From: Lachnospiraceae bacterium UBA7199
GTDB lineage: Bacteria; Bacillota; Clostridia; Lachnospirales; Lachnospiraceae
Length of the DNA stretch: 30,776 nt
Assembly: GCA_002490775.1 (NCBI GenBank)
Contig: DKUR01000116.1
Location: 1-30,776, forward strand
Reading direction: 5' to 3'
Positions within the stretch are counted from its first letter, which is position 1; each line of letters begins with the position of its first letter. Shown in pieces: positions 8,713 to 17,564 of the stretch. Made by a program: the position numbers and the translations under genes. The notes beneath the pieces were generated by a model. That model made no database searches and had not been told where the DNA came from. It saw nothing but the letters and a program-made list of their open reading frames with translations.

Positions 8713-9900
8713 ATGTTAATTTCTGTAATTATTCAGGCTTATCAGGTTGAGCAGTATTTGGAAAAATGTATTAAAAGCGTCACTGCTCAAACCTATAAGG
8801 CACTGGAAATAATTGTCATATATAAGGGATCAGACGATTATTTTTATAGCTTGTGTAGTTTATACAAAAATCTTGATTCAAGAATAACGATTATTAAGCA
8901 AGAAGATAAAGGCCTTGTAAATGGAAGAAAACTGGGCGCAAGTCATGCCTCCGGCGAATATATACTTCATGTTGACGGCGATGACTGGATGGAAAAGGAT
9001 TATATTGAAAAATTAGTTCAGGCATCTGAAAAAGGCAGATTTGATATGGTTTGCGCAGGACACTGGATCACTTATTCAAATGAGGAAAAGGTCATCTATA
9101 ATAAAATTCCTATGGGACAATACCAGGCAAAAAAAGTGATTGATAAACTGTTTTTCTATGATGTATTTTATGAATTTGGAATTACGCCTTATGTGTGGTC
9201 TAAATTGTTAAGAACGGATATTGTTAAAAAAATACATAAAGAAATAGACGGAAATATTTGTCTGGGGGAGGATGTTGCAGTCGTTTTTCCAGCGGTTCTT
9301 AATTCAAATGAAATAATTGTTACGTCGATTACCGGAATGCATTATGTGCAAAGAAAAGGCTCAGGAGTAAGAACGGGCGATGCTTTTGAAAAACAGCACA
9401 ATCGTGCTTTGATGCAGTTTTTAAATTTCAAATTCAGTGAATTTTATTCTGATACAGATTTATATCATTTACTAAATCGGTACTGCAAATTGATCTGGCT
9501 GTTCCGCTCAATAGAACACTTTGACCAGATTGAATCAGAATTGATTTTAACCCCTGTAGGCGGACTTCAAAAAGAAAGTAAAGTAATCATTTATGGCGCT
9601 GGAAGTCTTGGACAAAGTATCTATTCTTATTTAAAAAATAGAAAAGACATTTCTGTGGCAGCATGGATAGATAAAGATTATATGAATCTTCAGAGTATTG
9701 GATTTGATATTGCATCTCCATCTGAAATTGATAACTGTGAGTATGATTATATCGTATTAGGGTGTGCAAGTGAAAAAACAGCGGAAGCAATTACGGAATA
9801 TTTATTACAAAAAAATGTCAAAGCAGAAAAAATCAAGTGGTTAACAAAGGAATTTCTCAGTGATGACTATAATTTATTATCAGAAGTATTGGACATATAG
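8713..9900 (+). CDS. GT2 glycosyltransferase with C-terminal Rossmann module
   Basis: A 395-residue protein. The GT-A domain starts at LISVIIQAYQVEQYLEKCI. It continues with a degenerate nucleotide-binding strand (EIIVIYKGSDD) and the DxD-type motif HVDGDDWMEKDYI near residue 88. The segment LGEDVAVVFPAV is typical of WcaA-like GT2 enzymes. From about residue 288 comes the recurring module (VIIYGAGSLGQSIYSYL, then SVAAWIDKDYMN, IASPSEI and YIVLGCASEKTAEAI). It begins four bases after gmhA and ends nine bases before the next gene. It is the second GT2 in the operon carrying the module at the C-terminus. Donor and linkage cannot be predicted. Confidence 0.85.
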   Translation: MLISVIIQAYQVEQYLEKCIKSVTAQTYKALEIIVIYKGSDDYFYSLCSLYKNLDSRITIIKQEDKGLVNGRKLGASHASGEYILHVDGDDWMEKDYIEKLVQASEKGRFDMVCAGHWITYSNEEKVIYNKIPMGQYQAKKVIDKLFFYDVFYEFGITPYVWSKLLRTDIVKKIHKEIDGNICLGEDVAVVFPAVLNSNEIIVTSITGMHYVQRKGSGVRTGDAFEKQHNRALMQFLNFKFSEFYSDTDLYHLLNRYCKLIWLFRSIEHFDQIESELILTPVGGLQKESKVIIYGAGSLGQSIYSYLKNRKDISVAAWIDKDYMNLQSIGFDIASPSEIDNCEYDYIVLGCASEKTAEAITEYLLQKNVKAEKIKWLTKEFLSDDYNLLSEVLDI

Positions 9901-9909
9901 GAGGGTAAC

Positions 9910-10947
9910 ATGAAAAAGGTTTTAATTTATGGCGTAGGAAAATTTTGCAGGCAGTATATTGAACAGGTTAAAGGTAAATACCAGATTGTAGGCTATATTG
10001 ACCGCAGCGGCTGTTTTGAAGGAAATGAAATTCCAACAAGTGTCAGTCAATTTGAGGGGGACTATGATTATATTTTAATTATGGTCATTAATATCCATGC
10101 CTGCTTTGAAATTACTACTCAGCTTTTAAAGGACAATGTTCCACATGACAAAATTATATTAGGATTTTCTCTTTGGGGGCCATTCTCAATATGTGACTCA
10201 ATCAGTGTAACGACTAACGGAAAATATTTATTGGAAAAAGATGGTATAAAAGTTCAGGTAAGTACGGAAGATGAATTCCACAGTGTTGAAGAAGTTCTTT
10301 TAATGAAGTGCTATCAATATCATCTGAATGGAAACAGCAAAGAAATCGTCTTTGATGTCGGAATGAATATTGGAGATTCAACGCTATACTTTCTGAATTG
10401 TCCAAAAGTGGAAAAAGTCTATGCATTTGAACCTTTTAGAAAAACATACATGGATGCTATGGAAAATTTGAAAGGTCATTTAAGTACGTCGCGTCTGTCC
10501 ACTTTTCAGCTTGGATTAAGTGATCACGACGAAGAAAAAAGCGCAATGTTTAATCAGGATATGACTTGTGGACAGAGTACAATTGATTCCATCAATCAGA
10601 ATGCAGTTCAAAATTATATTGATTGGGGACTTTTGCAAGAAGAAAATAATCAGACAGAAATAATTCAATTAAGAAAAAGTTCTCAGATTTTCTCGGATAT
10701 TATGGAAAAACACCCGAATTGCCAATTTGTTCTTAAAATGGACTGTGAAGGCGAGGAATATGCCATTTTTAAGGATTTGGATCAAACTGGTGTTTTAAAT
10801 AAATTTAATTTTATTATGATGGAATGGCATTATCGTGGAACGGAGTTCTTGTTGGAATGCTTATCCAATAACGGTTTTTCGTATTTTACAATGCAAAAAT
10901 GCCTGCAGCCTGCATTAGGACTTATATATGCATGGAAGGAAGAATAA
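9910..10947 (+). CDS. FkbM family methyltransferase with N-terminal Rossmann module (second copy)
   Basis: A 345-residue protein. Residues 1 to about 90 are the recurring module (KKVLIYGVGKFCRQYI, IVGYIDRSGCFEGNEI, YILIMVINIHACFEI). The methyltransferase domain carries IVFDVGMNIGDSTLYFL near residue 147, the acidic strand VYAFEPF, and the signature LKMDCEGEEYAIFKDL near residue 275. It is clearly a different gene from the FkbM protein at 1270, with little sequence in common outside the motifs, so the two probably methylate different hydroxyls. AGGAGGG four bases upstream is among the strongest ribosome sites of the operon. No membrane segment is visible. Confidence 0.87.
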   Translation: MKKVLIYGVGKFCRQYIEQVKGKYQIVGYIDRSGCFEGNEIPTSVSQFEGDYDYILIMVINIHACFEITTQLLKDNVPHDKIILGFSLWGPFSICDSISVTTNGKYLLEKDGIKVQVSTEDEFHSVEEVLLMKCYQYHLNGNSKEIVFDVGMNIGDSTLYFLNCPKVEKVYAFEPFRKTYMDAMENLKGHLSTSRLSTFQLGLSDHDEEKSAMFNQDMTCGQSTIDSINQNAVQNYIDWGLLQEENNQTEIIQLRKSSQIFSDIMEKHPNCQFVLKMDCEGEEYAIFKDLDQTGVLNKFNFIMMEWHYRGTEFLLECLSNNGFSYFTMQKCLQPALGLIYAWKEE

Positions 10948-10953
10948 GAAACA

Positions 10954-11889
10954 ATGTTATCAGAAAAAGATTTCCGATCAGCCTGTAAATCAAAAATAGA
11001 TGTTATTCTTTTTCTTGCCGGATCAAGGGAAATATGGATTTATGGGGCAGGTAAAGGAGGACTAATTTTATTAGATGAATTAGGACATAGAAATATCAGT
11101 GTTCAGGGATTTATAGATAAAAATGCAGAGAACTTGAAAGAAATACAAAATTTGCCAGTTAAAAAACTTGAAAATATTGATTTGAAAAATTCTTATATAG
11201 TTATCAGCCTGCGTGGATGGGATACCGGCGTGGTTGAAGAGTTCGACAGTCAAAAAATTAGTATTTGCAACTATTATTATATAGCAGCCGGGACAGATTT
11301 TAATACAGAGGATGTTGTTTATAGGGGATGCCGGGTAGGCAGATATACCTATGGTTACAAAGAATTGCTGGAAGATTACCCTATGGCAGAAACAATAGGC
11401 AGGTACTGCTCTATTAATGGAACAGCAAGAATTTATAATAATCATCCTCTTGAGTGTGTGACAACACATCCGTTTCTTGATTATGCTTATTTTTCTTCCT
11501 GGGAAAGTTATATTCAAAAAAGAGAACTTGTAAATAAATTTGGCACTCATTGGGATAATGCAGGATATGAAGAAAGCCCTATACGTGACAATCGCTCTGT
11601 AATAATAGGAAATGATGTGTGGATTGGAGCTAATGTTGTTATTTTGCCTGGGGTGTCAATTGGCAATGGAGCAATTATAGCGGCAGGAGCTGTTGTAAAT
11701 AGGGATGTGGAAGATTATGCAATTGTTGGAGGGGTTCCAGCAAAATTGATTAGGTATAGATTTTCAGAAGAACAAATACATAAGTTACAACAAATAAAAT
11801 GGTGGAATTGGGCACATAAAGAGATTGAGGAGCATATAGATGAGTTTTATCAGCCGATAGTTTTTATAGACAAAAATGGCTACAAATAA
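10954..11889 (+). CDS. CatB-like hexapeptide acetyltransferase with N-terminal Rossmann module
   Basis: A 311-residue protein. Residues about 24-115 form the recurring module (IWIYGAGKGGLILLDEL, VQGFIDKNAENL). The C-terminal half is a left-handed beta-helix acyltransferase of the CatB/xenobiotic type, with AETIGRYCSINGTARIYNNH and then NDVWIGANVVILPGVSI and IIAAGAVVNRDVEDYAIVGG from about residue 219. The final VGGVPAKLIRYRF is the classical family ending. Acetyl-CoA-dependent O- or N-acetylation of a sugar is likely. The module in front resembles that of PglD/NeuD enzymes, but the catalytic part belongs to a different branch, so this is a distinct fusion. It may supply the acetyl step for the 3-amino sugar, or decorate the finished glycan. 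Confidence 0.85.
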   Translation: MLSEKDFRSACKSKIDVILFLAGSREIWIYGAGKGGLILLDELGHRNISVQGFIDKNAENLKEIQNLPVKKLENIDLKNSYIVISLRGWDTGVVEEFDSQKISICNYYYIAAGTDFNTEDVVYRGCRVGRYTYGYKELLEDYPMAETIGRYCSINGTARIYNNHPLECVTTHPFLDYAYFSSWESYIQKRELVNKFGTHWDNAGYEESPIRDNRSVIIGNDVWIGANVVILPGVSIGNGAIIAAGAVVNRDVEDYAIVGGVPAKLIRYRFSEEQIHKLQQIKWWNWAHKEIEEHIDEFYQPIVFIDKNGYK

Positions 11890-11917
11890 GTATTTGCATG
11901 AAAAAGGAAAAATGTGA

Positions 11918-13225
11918 ATGGAGATCGAATTAATAAAAGAAAAAGTCAGTGGAAAACAAATAGTTTTGTTTGGATGCGGAAATTTAGGAAAAAAAGTACA
12001 CAAATATTTTTCTATAAATAAAATAAATGTAACAGCCATAATTGATAATGATAATGGCAAATGGGGAAAGCGTTTTTACGGAAAAAAGATAGACAGTCCT
12101 ACATCTGTAGTTGAAAAGTTTACAGATGCTTATTTTATTGTAGCAAATGTCAACCATTGGGAAGACATTCAAGTGCAACTAATTGCTCTTGGAGTAAGCA
12201 AAGACAGGATATTTATAGTAGAAGAAGCAAATCTTGAACTTACCACGATATTGCAGGGAAAATATTCAACAGAAAATAGATATTTTATATTTGACACACC
12301 AATACCGATATCCTTTAAAAGTTTTATGAAATATATAGGCTTTTCAGTCTTGGATGTGTTTTATCGTTGTAGGATGAATATTTTTTATCCCAAAATAGAA
12401 CAACGAAAAAAATATAAAGTATCAATTTGTGCAATGTTTAAAAATGAAGGTTTTTACTTAAAGGAATGGATTGAGTTTCATAAAATTATAGGGGTTGAGC
12501 ATTTCTATTTGTATAACAATTTTTCTGATGATAATTATCTTGAAGTATTACAGCCATATATAGCTTCCAAGCTTGTTACATTGATAGATTGGCCTATTCC
12601 TCAAGGGCAAATTCAAGCCTATGAAAACTGTTTTGAAAAATATTCTGAGGAATCGCAATGGATTGGGATGATTGATATTGATGAATTTGTAGTTCCTATT
12701 AAGTATGAAAATATTTATACATTTTTAAAGCCATTTGAGAAAAAAAGGGGATCAGTTCTAATTTATTGGAAAAATTTTGGCACCAATGGATTAATTACTA
12801 GAGACTATAAAAAAAATTTGGTAATAGAAGATTTTACTCTATGTTGGCGTAAATATGCCAATATTGGAAAATGTTTCGTAAATACTAAATTTATACCTGA
12901 TATTTCAAAGCAATATTGTGTCCACCATGAAGCATGGACAAGCAGTAATGGGAAATTATTTCCGCCGGTTAACTGTTTTGACCATATAGCTATTTTCAAT
13001 AAATATAATATTGTTAAATCACAAAAAATGCCAATTCAAATTAATCATTACTTAGTAAAAAGCTTAGAAGAATTTGAGATGAAAAACAGCAAGGGAGATT
13101 CATTTTTCAAGAATCATTCTGGTAAAAAAATTTATTTGACTTATGAGAAATATAATACATCTGTAGATTACAATGCATATAAGTTTTTAATGCAATTGAA
13201 GCAGCGCATATATGAAAACTTTTGA
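11918..13225 (+). CDS. GT92-like glycosyltransferase with N-terminal Rossmann module
   Basis: A 435-residue protein. Residues about 8-105 are the recurring module (QIVLFGCGNLGKKVHKYF, VTAIIDNDNGKWGKRFYG). From about residue 165 a glycosyltransferase family 92 (DUF23-type) domain follows: SICAMFKNEGFYLKEWIEFH, HFYLYNNFSDDN, a metal-binding-type IDIDEFV near residue 252, and a later HHEAW. GT92 enzymes include eukaryotic galactosyltransferases and many bacterial capsule enzymes. AGGA nine bases upstream supports the start. The gene looks more AT-rich than the heptose genes before it, perhaps a different origin, although base composition was judged only by eye. It ends 16 bases before the aminotransferase start used here. 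Confidence 0.83.
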   Translation: MEIELIKEKVSGKQIVLFGCGNLGKKVHKYFSINKINVTAIIDNDNGKWGKRFYGKKIDSPTSVVEKFTDAYFIVANVNHWEDIQVQLIALGVSKDRIFIVEEANLELTTILQGKYSTENRYFIFDTPIPISFKSFMKYIGFSVLDVFYRCRMNIFYPKIEQRKKYKVSICAMFKNEGFYLKEWIEFHKIIGVEHFYLYNNFSDDNYLEVLQPYIASKLVTLIDWPIPQGQIQAYENCFEKYSEESQWIGMIDIDEFVVPIKYENIYTFLKPFEKKRGSVLIYWKNFGTNGLITRDYKKNLVIEDFTLCWRKYANIGKCFVNTKFIPDISKQYCVHHEAWTSSNGKLFPPVNCFDHIAIFNKYNIVKSQKMPIQINHYLVKSLEEFEMKNSKGDSFFKNHSGKKIYLTYEKYNTSVDYNAYKFLMQLKQRIYENF

Positions 13226-13241
13226 TTTGAGGATGAGTATA

Positions 13242-14339
13242 ATGGAAGTAAAATGTAATCGTTTAGACAGAGGATTTCAATTATATCGGCAGGAGTTTGA
13301 GCAAAAAGCAATAGAGGTACTGCGTTCTGGGTGGTATGTATTAGGACGGGAACTGGAAAGCTTTGAAGAGGAGTTTGCTCAATATATGGAAAGTTCATTT
13401 TGTGTTGGCGTTGCAAGCGGATTGGATGCCTTGAGAATTGCTGTTTATTTATTAGGGATTCAAACAGGAGATGAAGTGATCGTTCAAGCCAATACCTATA
13501 TCGCCAGTGTTATGGGGATTACGTTAAATGGAGCAACGCCGGTATTTGTTGAACCGGATATCTACAACAATATAGACACTGCACAGATAGAAAATGCTAT
13601 CAGCAGTAAAACAAAAGCAATTATGGTAGTTCATCTATATGGACAGGCTGCAGATATGGATGCTGTTATGCATATTGCGCAAAAGTATAATTTGAAAGTA
13701 ATAGAGGACTGCGCGCAGGCACATGGCGCTGAATGGAATGGGAAAAAAGTTGGGACATTTGGGGATATCGGCTGTTTTTCTTTTTATCCAACAAAAAACA
13801 TGGGTGCATTTGGGGATGCAGGAGCAATAGTTACCAATAATGAGGTATATGCCAAAACAGCAAAAATATATCGAAATTATGGAAGTGAAAAAAAGTATTA
13901 CAATGAGATTGTGGGATTAAATTCGCGTATGGATGAAATTCAGGCAGGAATGCTGCGAATACGTTTACGTCATATTAATGAGACTATAGAAGAACGTAAT
14001 AAGATCGCGGAAAGATATATGAAGGGGCTAAAAGATGCAAAACTGGAACTTCCTATGGTAAAGGAGGGAGCAACCTCTGTCTGGCATCAATTTGTTGTAA
14101 AGGTAAACCAGAGAGAAAAGTTTATGAATTTTTTGGATGCAAATGGAATTCAGACATTAATTCATTATCCAATACCGCCCCATTTATCAAAAGCCTATCA
14201 ATCTTTAAATATGCATATAGGAGACCTGCCGATTACAGAAGATTATGCTCGCAGGGTGGTTTCACTGCCAATATATACCGGTATGAATGAAGAAGAAATC
14301 AATTATGTTGTGGAAAAAATTTTATCTTATAAGGAATGA
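13242..14339 (+). CDS. DegT/DnrJ/EryC1 family sugar aminotransferase (FdtB/QdtB-like)
   Basis: A 365-residue PLP-dependent aminotransferase. Motifs are the glycine region GVASGLDALRIA, VIEDCAQAHGAEW, and the PLP lysine at about residue 185 in FSFYPTKNMGAFGDAGA, then IYRNYGS and LNSRMDEIQAGML. These are typical of sugar aminotransferases acting on nucleotide-linked keto sugars. An FdtA/QdtA-like ketoisomerase at 19226 suggests amination at C3 of a dTDP-3-keto-6-deoxyhexose; that pairing is inference. The ATG at 13242 has GAGG nine bases upstream and gives the usual N-terminus; earlier in-frame ATGs at 13212 and 13233 are worse placed. The dTDP-glucose-forming genes rmlA and rmlB are not in this window. 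Confidence 0.9.
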   Translation: MEVKCNRLDRGFQLYRQEFEQKAIEVLRSGWYVLGRELESFEEEFAQYMESSFCVGVASGLDALRIAVYLLGIQTGDEVIVQANTYIASVMGITLNGATPVFVEPDIYNNIDTAQIENAISSKTKAIMVVHLYGQAADMDAVMHIAQKYNLKVIEDCAQAHGAEWNGKKVGTFGDIGCFSFYPTKNMGAFGDAGAIVTNNEVYAKTAKIYRNYGSEKKYYNEIVGLNSRMDEIQAGMLRIRLRHINETIEERNKIAERYMKGLKDAKLELPMVKEGATSVWHQFVVKVNQREKFMNFLDANGIQTLIHYPIPPHLSKAYQSLNMHIGDLPITEDYARRVVSLPIYTGMNEEEINYVVEKILSYKE

Positions 14340-14344
14340 GATTC

Positions 14345-15805
14345 ATGAAGTTTCCGTATGTTTTTTATAAAAAAGAGTTTAAAAACAGAATGAGGGAATT
14401 GGAAAATGCTTTTCAAAAGGGAGATGTGTTAAAAACCGTTTGTTACCTTAAGTATTTAAGCAATTTTTGTTATTCAATAAATTGTAAATTAACTGATGAT
14501 CGTCTGGAGGAAATTACAAAGGAAATATCATTGAAATATCTGGGACATACTACCATAGAAACCTCACATAAAGACAAAATTATTTTCTACGATAATTTCG
14601 GATTAGCAAACCGGGGGCTTGCCAATATATATGTAAAAGCATTGGAAAAAATGGGGTATAAAATTGTATGGATTTTGTATGCTTATGCTCCTGATGTAAA
14701 TGAAATTCAGGAAATGTATAAAGAAAAAGAAAACATATCTTTTCGCATCATTCCACAAAAACCAATTTTGGAGAGAATGAAAATATTGCGGGATATAATA
14801 AAAGAAGTCTCACCTCAAAATTTATTTGTATATACGCAGCCAAATGATGCAGATGGAGTTGGTACTATATCGACAATAGAAGGAAAAATTTCACGCTATC
14901 TGATAGATTTAACAGATCATGCATTTTGGCTTGGAAAGTGTGCCGTTGACTGGGTAATTGGGTTTCGAAATTATGGGTATAATGTTGCGGTTCAATACCG
15001 TAAAATTTCATCGGATAAAATCATTATACTGCCTTACTATCCTGATTCGAGAAGCGAGAAGCCATTTAATGGAATGCCTTTTGATACAGAACAATATGAA
15101 TTTGTTTTTTCAGGAGGCAGTCCATATAAAATAGAGGGCGATACTGCATACAAGGAAATAGTAGAATATTTATTAAAAAAATATACATTTATACGTTTTG
15201 TATACGCCTGTTATGGAACAAATCAGACATTAGAGGAATTAAAAGAAGAATTTCCAGACAGGTTTTTTAAGATAGATGAAAGAAACGATTTAGATGAAGT
15301 ATTAAAACACGCAAAATTTTATTTGTCAACTTATCCGATAGGTGGAGGCTTGATGATACAGTATGCATTGCAGAATGAATGTATTACACTTAGTTTGTGT
15401 GATGAAGACTGCGTTATAAGTGATCCCAAATCTTTTATGTTATATCCCGAAAAAGTTAATTTTGTTTATTATAATAAAGCAGATTTACTTGCTGAAATAG
15501 ATCATCTGATGTGTGATGAAAAACATTATGTAAACAGTAAAAGTAATATTAAACAACAGGTAATAAGTGAAGATGATTTTATAACACAATTAGGATATAT
15601 TCTTAATAAAAAGAAAACAAGATTTTCTCCAACGCTACAGCAGATAAAAATGGAGCCTTTCATGGAAATTTATAAGAAGAATGCAACTTATGAACAATAT
15701 TGCAAAATTATTTTTGAATCCAGAAATAAATGGATTTATAAAAAACATCCTATTATTGTTAGAAAAATGAAAAATGAAGCATTACGGACAAGGAAAGCTA
15801 ATTAG
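14345..15805 (+). CDS. unrecognised protein, possibly a GT-B fold glycosyltransferase
   Basis: A 486-residue soluble protein that I do not recognise at family level. After an N-terminal helical part of about 70 residues, IIFYDNFGLANRGLANIY looks like the first strand and loop of a GT-B domain. A middle boundary near VFSGGSPYKIEGDTAYKEI resembles the start of a second Rossmann half, and STYPIGGGLMIQYALQNECI resembles the donor-side glycine loop of GT-B enzymes. The last 80 residues are basic and helical. The ATG at 14345 is preferred (AAGGA nine bases upstream) to the ATG at 14336 that overlaps the aminotransferase stop. Its place among sugar genes supports a glycosyltransferase role, but the assignment is tentative. 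It ends one base before the next start. Confidence 0.7.
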   Translation: MKFPYVFYKKEFKNRMRELENAFQKGDVLKTVCYLKYLSNFCYSINCKLTDDRLEEITKEISLKYLGHTTIETSHKDKIIFYDNFGLANRGLANIYVKALEKMGYKIVWILYAYAPDVNEIQEMYKEKENISFRIIPQKPILERMKILRDIIKEVSPQNLFVYTQPNDADGVGTISTIEGKISRYLIDLTDHAFWLGKCAVDWVIGFRNYGYNVAVQYRKISSDKIIILPYYPDSRSEKPFNGMPFDTEQYEFVFSGGSPYKIEGDTAYKEIVEYLLKKYTFIRFVYACYGTNQTLEELKEEFPDRFFKIDERNDLDEVLKHAKFYLSTYPIGGGLMIQYALQNECITLSLCDEDCVISDPKSFMLYPEKVNFVYYNKADLLAEIDHLMCDEKHYVNSKSNIKQQVISEDDFITQLGYILNKKKTRFSPTLQQIKMEPFMEIYKKNATYEQYCKIIFESRNKWIYKKHPIIVRKMKNEALRTRKAN

Positions 15806-15806
15806 A

Positions 15807-16790
15807 ATGATTGGATTATATGAAGATAAATATGAGAAAGCTTGGGATGAACTGATACTTAATAAAAGTATCAATGGGAATTTTCTACAGACAAGAAACT
15901 TTCTGAACTATCATCATAATGGTAAATTTAAAGACCACTCATTAATGTTCTTTAAAGGTGAAACATTGGCAGCAGTAATGCCCGCCAATGAGTTGAAACA
16001 GGGAAAGATATTAATATCTCATCAAGGAAGTACTTTTGGCGGTCTTGTTATAGGTGCAGATTATTGTACTACCAGTAATTATAATTGGATATTTAAAGAG
16101 ATGATGGAACATTTTAAGAATCAGGGTTATGAACGCGTTGAACTTAGAATGCCGCATTGGCTGTATGCCAGAAAAGATAAGGGAAATGAGTTATTAGATT
16201 TTTATTTTCAACTGAATGGGTTTATATCGCGTGGCGAGGTTGGATTTTATGTGAATTTAACAAACCTTCCAGAAGATTATGAATCATATTTTGACTCATT
16301 AAGAAGGAGAAAATTGCGGAAGGCATATAAATATAATCTCTCCTTCAGAGAGTTGACTGATCAGGAAAGCATTAGAGAATTTTATGATGTGCTGGCAGAT
16401 AACATGCTTAAGTTTGATACAGTTCCCTTGCATACTGTTGATGACGTACTTGATTTCAAATTTTGTCGTCTGAAAAATATAGTTTCCTTTTATGGAGTAT
16501 ATCATGAGACGGATTTAATAGCCGGGAGTATGGTATTCAACTTTTGTGATAAGAAAGTGTTTCATACTCAATATCTGGCAAGCAGACATGATAGTTTAGA
16601 TTATTGTCCAAATGAGTTTCTATATACAAGTCTGATTCGTACTGCAAAAGAATTGGGATATCGGTTTTTATCATATGGAACCGCAACATTAGAGCATGGT
16701 GCAATCTATAATGAAAGTCTTGGAATGTATAAGGAAGGATTTCATACGGATACATATTTGAATAGAACATATATTTATGAAAGTGATTGA
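15807..16790 (+). CDS. GNAT/FemAB-like acyltransferase
   Basis: A 327-residue protein with the two-lobe pattern of FemAB-like/GNAT acyltransferases: FLQTRNFLNYHHNGKF, then GSTFGGLVIG, LRRRKLRKAYKYN, and an acetyl-CoA-type lobe with IAGSMVFNFCDKKVFHTQY and NEFLYTSLIRTAKELGYRFLSYG. The ending TATLEHGAIYNESLGMYKEGF is seen in sugar N-acyltransferases of glycan clusters. It may acylate the amino group made by the aminotransferase two genes upstream, but an amino acid or other acyl group is equally possible. The ATG at 15807 is chosen over 15774 because AAGGA at 15790-15794 precedes it and the longer start would overlap the previous gene by 32 bases. Confidence 0.75.
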   Translation: MIGLYEDKYEKAWDELILNKSINGNFLQTRNFLNYHHNGKFKDHSLMFFKGETLAAVMPANELKQGKILISHQGSTFGGLVIGADYCTTSNYNWIFKEMMEHFKNQGYERVELRMPHWLYARKDKGNELLDFYFQLNGFISRGEVGFYVNLTNLPEDYESYFDSLRRRKLRKAYKYNLSFRELTDQESIREFYDVLADNMLKFDTVPLHTVDDVLDFKFCRLKNIVSFYGVYHETDLIAGSMVFNFCDKKVFHTQYLASRHDSLDYCPNEFLYTSLIRTAKELGYRFLSYGTATLEHGAIYNESLGMYKEGFHTDTYLNRTYIYESD

Positions 16791-16800
16791 GGAATAATAA

Positions 16801-17562
16801 ATGCGTAATATTGTAGATTATACAGATAAATATGCACAAGAGCCATTTGAGTCAACAATGGTTGAAATACGAAAAAAAATGGTAATTGAACAATGTAATA
16901 AGTACAGGCATGAAAATGTATTAGAAATTGGCTGTGGAATGAATCCTTTCTTTTTGGATTTTAAGGATTATACACATATGGTGATTGTAGAGCCTGGGGA
17001 TTTGTTTGCTGACAATGCGCGCAAGCTTAGTAAGAGTGAAGAGAAAGCTGTTTCAGTTATTTCTGGATTTTTTGAAGAACAGGCGGATCGTGTAAAGAAT
17101 CTGGGGATAGATTTTGATTTTATTATTCTTAGTTCTGTATTGCATGAATTGGATGATCCGGCGAAAATGCTTAAGGCTATTCGTGAGCTATGTGGAAGCA
17201 ATACAGTAGTACATATTAATGTTCCTAATGCAAATTCAGTGCATAGGTTGATAGCAATAGAGGCGGGCATGATTTCGGATATACATGAGCAGAGTGCTCA
17301 AATGCAGAAAATGCAGCGTAGAAGAACCTATGATATGGATATGTTGAAAAGAGAAATGGATGCGGCTGGTTTTGAGGTGGTTGGATCGGGATCATATTTT
17401 ATAAAACCGTTTACGCATTTTCAGATGCAGCGGTGTATGGATGAGAAAATAATTGATGAAAAAGTTTTGCTTGGATTAGAAAATCTGGTTAAGTATATGC
17501 CTGAAAATGGAGCTGGTATATATGTGAATGTAAAAAGAAATCAGCATAAACATGGAGATTGA
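16801..17562 (+). CDS. class I SAM-dependent methyltransferase
   Basis: A 253-residue protein with motif I VLEIGCGMNPFFLDF near residue 40, an acidic motif II strand (MVIVEPGD), FDFIILSSVLHELDDP as motif IV, and VVHINVPNANSVHRL. This is the Methyltransf_11/23-like fold, unlike the two FkbM enzymes in the operon. C-terminal residues ending in NGAGIYVNVKRN are typical of small-molecule methyltransferases in glycan clusters. TGAGGA seven bases before the ATG overlaps the previous stop. A third sugar methyltransferase suggests the glycan is heavily methylated, though the substrate is not visible. Confidence 0.85.
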   Translation: MRNIVDYTDKYAQEPFESTMVEIRKKMVIEQCNKYRHENVLEIGCGMNPFFLDFKDYTHMVIVEPGDLFADNARKLSKSEEKAVSVISGFFEEQADRVKNLGIDFDFIILSSVLHELDDPAKMLKAIRELCGSNTVVHINVPNANSVHRLIAIEAGMISDIHEQSAQMQKMQRRRTYDMDMLKREMDAAGFEVVGSGSYFIKPFTHFQMQRCMDEKIIDEKVLLGLENLVKYMPENGAGIYVNVKRNQHKHGD

Positions 17563-17564
17563 GA

